Positions 45,001 to 60,000 of a stretch of 64,000 nt of DNA are shown here, one piece after another (the first letter of the stretch is position 1; each line of letters begins with the position of its first letter). The stretch lies in the NCBI GenBank assembly GCA_949152475.1, contig OX424568.1, positions 12,933,667-12,997,666 of the forward strand. Direction: 5' to 3'. The notes beneath the pieces are model-generated. The model saw only the letters and a program-made list of their open reading frames with translations, had not been told where the DNA came from and ran no database searches. Source of the stretch: Terebella lapidaria (taxonomy: Eukaryota; Annelida; Polychaeta; Terebellida; Terebellidae). The translations under genes and the position numbers were made by a program.

Positions 45001-48000
45001 CGTAACGTGGCTGCGGTAGTACGGACGATGGCGGAAGCTGATGTTTCAAAGCACATCATTGAACAAAAGTGACATGTGTTCTATAAACGATAATTTCAAT
45101 AGAACCAATGGAGTTTATACTCGCCTGCCTCAATCGTGCTATACTTCAGTAACGTCGCGTTACGGTGGTGGGGTTCCTACCGTGATGTGGGAACTGGTCC
45201 TTATGTGTTTGGTCATTATTATGCGTGTCTGCTGGTTTTCCTTCAAGGACACTATCGTGTTTTTCAACGATCAGTCAACTGCAGGACTTGGCAATCGAGA
45301 TTATTGCGTAATTTATTCCGCAGTCAACGAGCTGGGTAAGGTAAGTGTCCGTGCGCCCACATCTTATTGATTTTGAATAGCACAATTAGTGGAAATCCGT
45401 TGCCACGATGTAGACTCTTGCCCGTGCCCGTGAAGTTAAGTTTCATGTCCCACATCAATCAATAGTTCGAAGCCATTAGCCACATGCAAGGTGTTTATAC
45501 CATCATGTTGTGTTGTGCGAACTGATTTAACGTATGTCCAAGGAAGTTGTGACTGTTAACCCATTTCGTCATTTGCAAAAATGACATATTGGAACCATAT
45601 TACCAAGCTTTTCGTGTGTAACTTCTAAGTTTACCATCATAAAGCGTTTCGTTCGTGGTTGAACACTCTATAAACATCCTAACTTCTTGTTCCCTAGAAA
45701 ATAACACCAAATCTCAAGCTCCGTCCAAGGTACACCTATCACTAGAATTTCGCCACCATACCTGATGAAAGGGTTGGTGAACCTGGAAATTCTGTAGTAA
45801 CTCTTCCAAATACTACATATTATCCACCAAAGCTATATACAATGAATTTTGTCATCAACACAGTTGATACCGTCCCAAACATGTGTTAAGTATGTCAAAG
45901 TTAGTCTGTTTAATCGAATTCATTTACCAATCTACTTTCACTAGCATTAATTTATTATTGTTTATGATGAAGCAATTACGAACGCAGTTGGGTGTGTATA
46001 ATTTGTAATATTTCATTTTAGAGATATACAGGTCAGGCGTTTCATCGATGCATGAAAACTTCGACAGCAATCCAATAAAATACTGTTTTCCAAATTGAAA
46101 ATATCGACACCTAAATATTCTCTGGCTATGCTGTGTTTCTGCTGTCAGAATACCCCCAGGGTTTATTTAGAACAACTCCGGTTCTCGTGTAGGAGAAACA
46201 CCAAAGTTGATGCTTAAGCGACTAAGATACACTATCATCTCAGTTGAACGAAAGTGAAGTGGGTTGCCACCATGAACCACTTTAACGTATTTGAAGGCAA
46301 AATAAAAAATAGACGTGAGATATAGGACAGTAAAATGCATGTATAGGGAGAAATCATCTGTTGGACCACGAATTTGTTCAAAATGTCCAGTATTGGTTCA
46401 AGTGAGTAAGATTCACAATGTTATTAATGAGAATTGTTCATTTCACAAATAATGTCAATGTAGTATCTATAAATCATATGAACAAGAACAGTTGCTGGGC
46501 TGCGAGGGATGAGGTGCCACCTTAGCAGTAAGGCAGCGAAAAGTGTGTTTTGTTTCTTATGAAAGTGAAAAACGTTCAATTAATATCAATTCAGATTTGA
46601 CATCACTTTTACGCAACTGGTCCCAAGTTAATTGGATAGCAAAACTGGTAGATACTAGATACCAAAATCTTCCCAAATATATATTCGTATAACCATAAAT
46701 TCTCCTAACCACAATATTATCGACAACCTTGTATGATCTATAAACAGTTGCGGACCAATGAGCGGCCTTTCAGGCGCTTACACGTTGTTGGGAACCTCAG
46801 ATGGCCCAAAATTTTCTGGAGATCACAACTTGTACATACAGCTTGGGTATTTGTTATAAATATCACCACTTATACATACAACTTAAGTATTTGCTATACA
46901 TATGACCACTTGTACATACAGCTCGGGTATTTGTTATACATATGACCACTTGTACATACAGCTTGGGTATTTGTTATAAATATCACCACTTATACATACA
47001 ACTTAAGTATTTGCTATACATATGACCACTTGTACATACAGCTCGGGTATTTGTTATACATATGACCACTTGTACATACAGCTTGGATATTTGTTATAAA
47101 TATCACCACTTATACATACAACTTAAGTATTTGCTATACATATGACCACTTGTACATACAGCTCGGGTATTTGTTATACATATCACCACCTGTACATACA
47201 GCTTGGGTATTTGTTATACATATCACCATTTGTACATACAGCTTGGGTATTTGTTATACATATCACCATTTGTACATACAGCTTGGGTATTTGTTATAAG
47301 CAGGAATGCCAACAACTGCTTCTTGGCCTAGTACAATCTAGACCCAACAAGGCTAAATCATCAGGCAGTAGGTATGGAATATATATGAATTATTTTCAAG
47401 CTGGATATGTTTTACGCGCAAGGAAGTGTGAGGATTGACAGTTGCCTGTCAGTCGTATCTGTGAGGGAATCAAGTCGAATCAAGGCAGGGGCCACGCTGT
47501 AGCTAGGAGTTACACCAACTGACATGTTTCGAATTGTTGCGGATGATATCAGGAGAGGAATATACAGGAATTATGTCCATATTTCCATGTCGATGTCGGA
47601 AACTTTCCCTCTACCAGCATTGGATATGATGCTGGTTACATGTAATAAACATGAACTCAATGTTAGCCTCCATCACAAATGTATTATCAGTACGTGAGAG
47701 ACCTAGACATAGAATCAATACCCAGTATTGAGTATTCCAAGCGAACAAAACAGGGTCCGTCATCCAATCTCATAGTCCGGGGACAGAAAGTCATATCAGG
47801 CATACGAAATGAGAGAAAACAAAAATGACAGGGAAACTCATGAACCCCCAAAATGGTCATTAGGAGGGGAAATCAGGTGTTCCGGAAAGAGTGAGCATTT
47901 CCTGCCCCACTAGTGACACCCGTCCTCATATAACTGAGAGTTATATGCTGATGTAAATATATGTAAATTGTTACTTTGATCTGCCACAAACAGCTGTGAC

Positions 48001-51000
48001 CATGATTCCCAGTATGACATTGAGAAGTTGTGCTCGTGTTGGAGAGAACTTGTCTACCAACTCGCTGATGATTTCCATGGCATACTACTTATGCTGCCTT
48101 CATACTATAATTTACCATATGAAACATCTGTATACCCAGATCGAGGCACATATATAGCTTGATGTTATGAAATTCAAAAACTTGTAGTTATGTTCGTTGT
48201 AGTACGGTAGTTCCTTTAGTTACGTCACTTCCATTGTAATAAAATAATATGAAAGGCTTTCGCGCCAAGTTCAATGGCCACTTGCCAGTCTGACAGTCAT
48301 CATCGCACCTGTATTATACAACACTGTGAATAAACTGCACTGATTCTACCTGTTTGTCCTGGATTCTACTTCCAAACGGCGACAAATCCTGCCGACTCTA
48401 TTACACACAGGTACTAGGTAGAATCAGTTCAGTTTATTCATAGTTTTTCATAATACAGGTGCGATGATGACTCTTAGACTGGCAAGTGGCAGTTGAACTT
48501 GGCGCCGAAACCTTATTATTTTATTACTAACTAAAGTAACTTCCGTACTACAACGAATATAACTACTACCATGAACAACTTGCGCACAAACCCATATCAG
48601 GTTTGAATACCAGGCTACATTATGTCAAATCACAATTGGTGAAGACGTTTTGTTAAAATAATGGCCATCGTATTGGAGCGTGGATGGGAGTAATCAATTA
48701 CGGGCTTTACCATTTCGCTGTATCCGGACGCGGCAACTAGTATGTTCCCATTTTGCTGCTTGATTTGTTTCCCCCTAGCGGCTGGAGGAAAAAAACAAAC
48801 GTATGTTTATATATTCGAATTCGAATTTCCACACACCGTGACAATGTAAGTATCAATCTATTACCACTAATACAGTGAGATCTTTATGATGGTGAAGATG
48901 TTGTCGTCCACGCAAATCGCTGTCACTGATTCATTCATATCAAACGTGATTACAGCTTATCATGGAAAGCAATCAACTTCTCAAATTCAGTCACGTGGAG
49001 CCGAGTTCGAGAGGAGCTCTGCAGACACGTTTTTTTGCAATTTACATTTATTGCAGTAGACATTCATGACTTCATTGTGGCAAAGGGCACATAAAGTAAT
49101 GTCAACCTTTGATGCAAAACCATAAATGGATCAGCATCGCAGACCCAATGCATGTCACGCAAATCGAGCATACATGTATGGTCGTGATCATAGGACTCGC
49201 TTGTATTATAAACTCCTCCCCCAGTCTCTTTTCGATAGTTTGATTAGCTTTGTCGTTCCTGTTTCCACCTCTGTTTTATCGATGATCATGACATTATTGC
49301 CGGCAGACACGTAACTTGGACGGAGCTTGAATGTTGGTGTTATTTTCTGGGAAACAAGAAATTAATATGTTTATACTGTATTCAGCCACGAGCAAAACGC
49401 TTAATGATTGGTTGGACATCGAACCGATACTTCAACTACGTTGGTAATATGAATCCATATTTCACATTTGAATATGATAAAAGAGATGCAGAAAGATAAT
49501 CATAACTCCTTGACAATGAAGTCAGACATTATAAAGCAGTTCGCACAACTCGACATGATGGCACAAACTCCTTGCTTGCGGCTAATGGCTTGGAACTGTT
49601 GATTGATGAAAAACATAAAACTTAATGAATACACCGACAAGGGTCTCCCACCTGGCCATATCGGTAGCTTGGCAACGGGCTTCCACTAATAGTGTTATTC
49701 AAAATCTATAGCATGTGGGCATGCGGCCACTTACTTTGCACATGCAGTTGACTATGGGATGCATTTCGTAGTGCACTCAATTGCCAAGTCCTGGAGTTGA
49801 TTGATCGTTGAAAAACACGACAGTATCTTTGAATGAAAACCGGCAGAGTCGTACATTAATGACCAGACAACATTCGGACCATTTCCAGACACTTGATTCC
49901 ACACGTGGATCTTTGAGCAATGGCGAAATTACTTTTCCAAATACTCCTTGTTTCGTTGACTTTAGGCGTTTGTCGAGCTGGGAACACTCTCGATTTTAGC
50001 GACGAGAATCGTAGTGAAATCCCTTGGCACTTGTTAACTGCAAATATAAAGAAACTACAAGTGAACAGGAACAAGATCACGGAAGTTCGAAATGTTCCAA
50101 CTGGAACCATTATTGAAACTGTGCTCTTGCAGGACAACTTGCTAGTGGAATTTCCAGACTTGCTCAATATGAGTAGTACTTTAAAGAAGCTGAGACTCGG
50201 TGGAAACCTTATCGCTAGAATTTCGCCGCCATATCTGATGAAAAGTTTGGTGAACCTGGAAATACTTACATTACCGGGATGTCCTGTAGTATCTCTTCCG
50301 GACGCCTCGTATTTTCCACCAAAGTTAGACACCGTGGATGTGTCATCAACACAGTTGACAACGTTCCCAAACATGTGTCAAGTAAGTTTAATTGTTTGAG
50401 TTGTTTTTATTTTTTTCTACGGCAGCGTGGAGCTGCCAAGTGAGATTATATCCTAATTCGTATATATTAATTAGAATTAGTATCTCGTATATACGAATTA
50501 AAAACTGGTATATACGAATTAATGAACGTAGGGTACATGTACGCTAATAGTCATGGAGATTCCGGTCGAATTCCTAATTCGAATATACGAGTTATTAATT
50601 TTTACGTACGAGTTAGTATTCTCGCTGTGGAGATACATGTATATAATGTAAAATTTCACAAGAAATCTAGTAAAATACTGCTTCTCGAATTGAAAATATT
50701 GACATCTGAATATTTTCGTGTTACGTGTATGGGTGTTTCCGGTTCTCGGGTAGTAAATTGCCAGAATTGATATTTACGCAACTAAGCCTAGATGCATGGC
50801 AATAAAAATGCAAGTATACCCCAATCCCACGAAAGTAAAGTGGTTTGTCGCCATAAACCACATCGAAGTATTGGGTGACATAGTCAACAACTTGACGTGA
50901 GTTTTATGTAAAATATAGACAGAAAACGATTGTTGGAAGAGTTGTTCAATTTGACCGTGACCACAATTGTAAAAACGTTGGTTATGAATTTGTTCAAAAT

Positions 51001-54000
51001 GATCGAAATTCATTCAAAATGCCACGGTTCCCAATATTACTTTTTACTGATGACAATATTACGCTTACCGCAATACGGTTTGAGAACGATATTTGTTCTT
51101 TTCACTTGAATGTGAATGTCTAGCTATGAGTCTAAATACGTTAAAAAAAGATGATGTATAAATTCTGGGTTGTGAACTTTAAAGCGCCACTACTACAGAA
51201 AGGCAGTGCAAAGTGCTTTCATTTCTCCCAATATATTGTAATCTGTGAGAACGTTGAAAAAAATATTCAATTCAATGAGAACACCTGTTCTCGCCTGGCC
51301 TCGAATTGGATAGATCAGATACCGTAACTGACCATTATCGTTCCTGATACATGTACATATTTTCATAACCACAAAATCTCTTAAATAAAAAAATTGACAA
51401 ATTAAAGAGTTTTATTTGATACACACACAGTTGCGGACCAATGAGCGGCCTGCCAAGCGATTACACATTAACCAACTAAACGTGAACTTCACGTGTGACA
51501 GTCGGATGCTGTGGACGAATCTAGCCTTCAAAGCTGGGCTACTTTCGGTCGTTGCACCTAGGAAAAACTTCAGCTACCCTGTATGCGCTTCACCAGAGCA
51601 TCTGGAAAACGTGTCAATTGATCAGGCCAACGTCCAGGATTTCTTGGAACGAGGTATTACAAATATTATTTTAATTAATCGCTGATTATTTCGTTCAGAT
51701 TAATTGTTTAGCAAGGTTGTATTATCAGTGAGTATAGAATAGAGATGTGTCACTGCACTGGCACCATACTCTCTGGTATTATCCAGGTAGCTGGTTACCG
51801 GTCAAGTGATCCAAATTATTGACGGCTAAAAAGTTTTCTTATTCATATCATTAGAAGATACGGCAGCGTGGAGCTGCCACCGCAGTAATTTCTTTTATTT
51901 CGCATATGCGAGTTAGTATTTCGTATATGCGAATTATTTTTTCGCATATGCGAATTATTATGTCGCATATGTGAATTATTATTTCGCATATGCAAGTCAA
52001 TAATTCGCATATGCGAGTTGCTGCCACCTGCCTAGTTTTCTTTTTATTTCACATATATGAATTACTATTTCGCATATGCAAGTTACTATTTCGTATATAC
52101 GAGTTAATATTTTGCATATACGAGATAGCTAATTGACATATGCGAATTACTTTTTCACATATGCGAGTTATGTATTTAGCATATGCGGGATATCATGCCT
52201 TATAGTGTTCTGGGTGATCTGGGTTTGCTTCCTATATCACATGACCTATCTGACCGATTTTAGTGCCCTTTGCATACAGTATGTATTATGGTAATTTATC
52301 ACAGAAACATTAAAAACTGTGAACTTAAAAATACTACTATGAAATAAGAGGCTGGTTGTTTAGGATTTATTGAATATGTTAATACAGTAGTCTACTGTGA
52401 ATGGGAACCAACATTTTGAATTATACTTTTTTTTTTTAAAACCCACTATAATACTGTATTATAACAAGTGGTATCTAAAACAGTATGGGAAATAATTAAA
52501 TAATAAAATGACCATTTGCGAAAAAAAAAAACTTATTTTGTTGAATTTCCACAACTTCCCTAGTCTTCTCTAATCATAATTTTGAAAGTTCCCCTATTTC
52601 GTATATGCGAATTACTATTTCGCATATACAAATTAATATTTCGCATATGCGAGAAAGTAGTTGGCATATGCGGAATAGAACGAAAGATACGTCAAAGTGT
52701 TAACTCGTATATGCGAAATAATAATTCACATATGCGAAATAATAATTCGCATATACGAAATACTACTTTGCATATGCGAAATAAAACAAAACACGGCAGT
52801 GGCAGTTCTACGCTGCCGTAAGAAGACCTTGTTATTACATGTATTTATTTGCTATCCAGCTGACAGCTATATGGTGTGGTTAGGGTATGGTAGTAATAAA
52901 TTGTATTGGCCTGGAATTGTTTGTTACGACGACTTGTAACCAATACACAGGTAAGGTTTTCTTAAATATGAGATAATCCTGATAAATGAAGTATTGTCTG
53001 AAAAACGTGAAGAGCACAGCATGATGTACGTAAGGTCTTGCACAATCAATCGCGAAAGCTTGAGATACGATGGCCGTACCCTGGGTAAAGTAACTAATTA
53101 GGATCAATACAATTGATACTGTTAGGAGTGTCATAAGCACATATCATTTATCTAACGGTAGTCATGGTGTTATCCAGTACAAATCAGTTTCAACAAAGAC
53201 ATTCGAAACTGAAAAACCGAGTCAACTTTGATGGGTAATACTTCTCAATGAAGTAGCACATCACAAGCAACGTGAACATATGAACACCAATTGAGTAATA
53301 GCTTGCAGATTGTTAAGTATAAATCATTACATTAATCCTGCCATATTAAACTCTGTCTTCGAGAGATTTGTGTCCAGTGAGATTTACACATTTCTGAGGT
53401 AAACAACAATTTACTGAACGAAATTCACAATCATTTGAAATCAAGTCCAACCTTGCCAAAACATGCATCGTATGCACATTGTGTATCTACAATGCAAACC
53501 TAATATCTAATTTTGAATGTTTCAGATTATAAATATAGCCAATTTCTGCGAGTAAATAAAATTTAATATGCTCATATCCGCTGGTGAACTGAAAGTAAAC
53601 GATGTATAATTATGGGTGACCATAATTCTGCCATTCATTCTATGGGTGGTTATAATTATTATAAATCAAATGACACGTTATCTGTTATCGTGCCATCTCA
53701 TGACACAATACGCAATAAGACTTGTATAACTGACATATCCTTCAGTATAGCAGTCGAACAATTCGAATCATTCTGATTATATACATTATGCTAAATATTC
53801 GTTTTCGTTCACATGTATACCATTACTGTATTCGATACATGCTGCTAAATATTGGAAGGGTTTGTCGTGAGGATATAAAGCAAGGCGTCATAATAGTATA
53901 GTTCAAGTTAAAAAGGTGAGATTTGTTGTTACAGATGTGGGAGTCATCGCACATTACTTCCGGATTCTGTCCAACCCGTCCGACTTTTTCTGCTACCCGT

Positions 54001-57000
54001 TTCTTCTGGATGCCATCGACAACCTCAGCAAGGTGGCATGTGGCGCCGCCTGTCTCCGTCATGTGGGCTGCGCAATGTTCGCGCATGAGCAAGGACGGTG
54101 CACACTCTCGGAATTTCGAGATGGGGCGATGGGAAACCAAGCCGATTTTCAACTGTATCAGGAATGGTATATCATATGACATTGGTTCCACTGGCGTGCC
54201 CCATATACGAACCGTGGAAGTAGACATTGGATTGTTTGATATGGTATTGTAATATTTACTATTTCATTCACTAGTTGGCAAGTGGAACATGATGTGTATA
54301 TCATAATAATCAATTATTTTCGTATAATTGAGATGTTTCACGTAATATCGTTGTTTGCCATGAATGCCTCTACTTCGTATTAACCAAAGGTATTTTTTTT
54401 AAAGTTCACATGACATATAACTTGAATTGCAGTCCGCCGGTGTACCATGATCATTCAGGATTGATAACGTGCAAGTTCGTTCTCAACATGCCGTCGTTAT
54501 ATGAATGTCCTCTAGCTGTGTCATTCAATTAGATTATACAACACAAAGATTGGCGACGCAAGTTAATGTTGTCATTCATGTAGGACAGCGCGAACACCAT
54601 GAAACGCGATCACCATTCATGAAGATTTAATTTGCTAAATTATTCCGAATTATTCATGAGTCACCCTCTGATGTAACTTTATAATGCTACAAGAGATACG
54701 ATGGATGTTATTATTAAACACAATAGGGAACTTATGAACAAGATTGAAGGCAATTGTGGTGTATCTACATGTATTTGTTATGGTGTGTAGACATTTATAT
54801 CGCGAATGAAAAATGAACCAAAAGGCAAGATCAGATCCTTCAGCTGCATAAGTATGAAAACTGATCAGGCTTTTTCACGATTAATTTTTGTGATATTTGA
54901 AGACGATGATCAAATCAAGGCACGGGCAATCGAGGCATTTTCCTCATGATCGTTAATTATATTATTAAATAATGTACTGTTATGAATTGTACCCATGTTT
55001 TGGATACCAGAGCCATTTCCTGAATTTGATTTCTGGAATTGCTGTGATGGAAACTGCACAAAAGAATGGTGTCCAAATGAGATGCGGTCTTACTGAAACA
55101 CTTAATCAGGTTATGTTATGTGTTATGTTGTTGTGCCTAATAATGGTTGTTGCTTGGTAGGAAATGGTTGGATATATAATGTGCCATACTATTCCATTCA
55201 TGTGTTTACATATTTTACTGAATCAGTCTTTTCATTCAATTACGACAACAGTTTCACATCTTATTGATATTACACAAACAAATATACAACATGAATGTTT
55301 GCACATTTATTTGTAATCATTCATGCTATGTGGTCGAACATGTGGACCTTTGTTCCGATAACCTACTGGCATGGCATTGCGTCCGTCGTTCAAGTTCATG
55401 ATCGAATTTTCTTGAATTTTGCACAAAAATTTAAAAAATATTTTTAGAACGAGAATCCTTTTCCGGATTTTTTTTTCAAAATGGTGGCCATTTTATATAT
55501 AGCTTAGATATCGGCACATTCAAAAGGGAAGTCATATATGCGATTTCGTTGGTAACCTTCAACTTAACCTTCATTCACCTTCAATGGTCAAAACAGCAAA
55601 TTTGGTGACCCAAAAAATGTGTCTTGTCATTGCACATGTCTCTGGTACCCTTTCTTAGCATTTGGGCTAATTCCAAAACTAGACTTTGCAATTCAGTGTG
55701 TATGAAAAGACGGAATATAGGGTTTACCAATGATATACTACTCTTCTAGTATGATGCATGTGTCTTCATAGGACTACATTGATATGTTAATTTCATTGTC
55801 GTGTATATTGTACATGTATATATTATGTATACCTATTCTGAAGGCATACACGTATGGTTGAGAAAAAAAATGACCAAGTTAGAACATGTAGAAAAAACGA
55901 CAAGATAACGCAGGTTTCTGGTATAAATGATAATGACTTGATTCCTTCCGAGAGGGCAGAATGAGGAAATGTGGTGGCATATCTCCGAACTTCAGTGAAA
56001 CAGGTCAACCTGGTAAAATAAAAGCAATGTTTTGTTGTGAAAAATAGTCATGGGCCTGGATTGTTTGTACATGCAGCATTACTCATCGATATAGCTGTAT
56101 TCAATACAATCATGTCTATATGTGCTGAAAATTTGTTGTAATTCTGCTTCCATAGTGGCTTTTTTAGAGTTTCGTGCCTAGTAGACTATATCACTAAAGA
56201 ACATAGAATATGTCGTTATGACATATAGTTATCTTGTCATAATGTCTGGATAATGTCATGATCAGTGTGCAGCTGTGTTATCTGGCAACCATTGAATTTT
56301 TTTTTTTCAACAACAGTGTTGAACACATACCACTATTGGCCGGCAAGGAAATGGAATGTGTGTTAATATCACCTCAATGACCCTGAGTGCTTTATACTGT
56401 AGTGAAAGCGGCTGAATTGTTGGTATCTTTCCAGTGACCATATATATTTTGACACTGGAAAGTAATTGACTGATTTCTCTCTCGATATCAAAACACCCAA
56501 AATCAAATATCTATATGTTTATTCGCATAAAGTTTGTTTGAAAAAGCATCATGATCAAAATAATATTATGATCGTTTCTCTAATCCATATACTGATAATG
56601 TGATATCTCGACAATTAGACTCATATTTTTCGTACTTCAATGGTTGGACAGTAAGCTTAACTTCCTGTATACTCGTGTACCCTTGTACAAATATATTTGT
56701 CATATAACAGTATGGATGATTGCTATTTTTTCTGAACTAGAGTGTACCTGTGAGCAATATTGCCACATTAAATCTAGTACTATTGGTGAATATATTGTAC
56801 AAGAAAAGAATGGATATGAACACCCGGTTCCTGCCACAATAATAACGTTCTGAACAACATCATATTTCATTCTCAGGCCAATTTCAATACATTATGCTGC
56901 ACACTTATCGTCGATTATACACATCTAAATTTTAATATATGGCATTATAACATAAATGTATTTACATGAACATATAATTTTACACTCGGTTGTACATGCT

Positions 57001-60000
57001 AATTGCTATGCATAGGAAATGTATGATGCAGGCCGACTACATCAGGCAAAAAAAAACCGTATTATGGTTCTGGTTATTGGGGTCCCCGAAAAAGTGATGT
57101 GGCGACGCGAATTTCTTCTTTTTTTAACCATAAGATTGGCTGCTGGTGAATGATCCGGTCAAATATTGCCGATTTGGACAACAACACATTTTGCCATACA
57201 ACACATTTTGCAATGTCAAAGACAATCGAGATCATTATCTCCCAAAATTCGGTGCACGGGTGTCAATTCACTAAAAAAAGAAATTCAGCTCTCAAGAGTG
57301 TGATCCGCGCGATTTTTTTTTTTGGGGGGGGGGGGGGTTTAAAAAAAACCGAGTGATGCGCGGGGTCAAAATTGACGCGCGTGCCTAGCCAGAACCATGA
57401 TACTTTTGCTTTCGCCTTATACCCAAGGTCAAATGTAATAAAAGTTCATAGTAGTGCAAGCCTAAAACAAGTTATTCCACTCAAAATCAAGTGGATCGTC
57501 AAGCATGGCGATATACAATTATTAGTGCGAGGACCAGCTCTTTTCACCGTCATAACGCATTCGTTTCCAGTCAGGTGCTGTGATATTTCTGTGTTGACTT
57601 ATAACCGGCTACCTCCGAAAATTTCCAGATGCACACATCAGGCTCAAATCACGTGCAAACCACATCCAAAATGGCGAAAACTGACATGGATGAATCGCCC
57701 GCAGGCGATCTATCAAGCACTTACGATTCTGACAACTAAGAAATGTGAACGAAAAACACATGCCCTTTCGAAATATGCAGATCGTTTTTTATGTCTATAT
57801 CTGATTAATTATAATGTACCACGTATTTGTGTGTAAATCAAAATCAGCTTGGTAGCCCATCGCTCCATCACGGAATTCCGAGAGTGTGCACCGTCTTCGC
57901 TTATAGGCGAACATTGCGCAGCCCACATGACGGAGACAGGCGGCGCCACATGCCACCTTGCTGACGTTGTCGATGGCATCCAGGAGAAACGGGTAGCAGA
58001 AGAAATCGGACGGGTTGGACTGCATCCGAAAAAATTCGGCAAATTGGGCCACATCTGCAATGAAATGTACAGCAACATTTTTGTTTCAGTGTAATAAATA
58101 TAGTATGTTCCAGTTATATGTTATCCAATGGACTCCACGAGAGATGAAAAATGTGAATTAAAGCTGGGAACTTTGGCAATGGATTACAATGAAACTCAAA
58201 GTAAAATTATCGAACAATATAATAATCTGACGTAAATCTTCCAAACTCATCTGGGTCAAACGTCATCATATATTTTCAATATCTTATGAGGATATTTGTT
58301 TTTGTATGCCTTACACAGATGGTGTATTGTCACTGGATAATGCTAAGTTTGGTGATCATTTGGACGCCATATATCCCAAAGAACTTGAAATTAAAGATAC
58401 TACAGACTCCTCGAACTTTTTCCAACTATTCAGATCTAAGGTTAGAGATTGATAAAGATTTTAACCTGTCAAATAGATTGTATGACAAGCGTGATGATTT
58501 CAAATTTTCCATAGTAAATTTCCCTTTCCTAACCAGCAACATTCCTATGTCACCAGCATATGGCGTATTTGTCTCACAACTTATACGCTATTCCAGAGCT
58601 AGTTGCAGATATGAGGACTTTGTTCACCAAAATTTTCAGCTAGTCTCTAACCGCTGTCACAAAGATATGTTTTAGCAGGACTTAATAGCTGCTCTCAAGA
58701 AAATCTATGAACGTCCTCACATCTGGTTGATAGGTACACAAAATATGTCACCACTATGCAGCAAGACCTGTATGTATGTTATTGTTTTGGAGTTAATGGC
58801 AGGCGCCACATCACAGGTGTGACAGGAAATGCTCACTATCTCTAGAAAACCTAATAGCACCTCCGTATGGCCATACAACGGAGGTTCATGAAGTTCCATC
58901 CAATTTTATCGATTTTGCCTGACACTGGCTTTGAGATTGGATAACGGACTCGGTTTTGTTCGCTCGGAATACCTTGTGATTGGGTATAAGTTCATGTGTA
59001 TTGTATAATATGAGTGACTGAATTGGAATGCACATACTGGACTTTAAAGACGATTTTTTACTCGCTTATTTCAACAATGCGCTCTGCTGTCGTATACTGA
59101 AGCATGCCGTCATGTTATGGGCCTTACAGTTGAACGCGAAAATATTTCACTATGATGTACAATGTCTGTCTAGCATAGAATCTGATAGCTAGCTGTTAAC
59201 AAAAGGAATCGAACAACTAGCTAACGTTCAGATCCCCACTGGGACAGCTGTGCATGTGATTTCGTATTCCACTCCTTCCGTTATAACGTTTCATGGCATG
59301 GTACTGGAACGTTTTCATTTCATGACAGTAATACACGTTTATCTCCAGCTCAAGGAGTTTCATTAATGAATTAGATTAGAATTATTTTAGAATCGATTAA
59401 CTGACTGAAATGAAACTGGTTCAACTCCACTTTCTTCAAATATCATTTATAATCATGATAAAAAAGAGCAATAAGAATGCAGGACATTTTGATAGTAAAG
59501 CTGCTCGTAAATATAACATTACAAGATGTACAACATTGACCGAATAGCCCCATGATGTAGAATGGATACCTCCCCCCCCCCCCCCCCCCCTGGATATCAC
59601 TTGACATAATCGATATTTAGAAGTATCTGTAGAAGGAGATTCCAATTAATCGTCATGTCGTGTTTGATATAAGTTTGATTAAATTCAAGGGCAGGTCATT
59701 ATTTATCAGGTGTGGAGGTGGCGGGTGTTGGTATACTTTTATGTATAATTGGACTGGCCGGGGAGTGGGTCGGTGTTTGGAATCGAGTTATTTTCAGAAA
59801 ATCTGATTGGTTAATGTGAATATGGTGAAAACTCATATTCTTAATATAATCATTATGTAGCCTTGCTTCATAGATGAGGATGGGGGAGGGATGTGGGGGC
59901 ATGGTTCTAGTTTTGATCTTCGTGGGGATATTAATGGGTGGGGGAATCATGAAAAACTAATTTCTCGAAAAATCCAACCAACCCCTACCCACTAGACAAT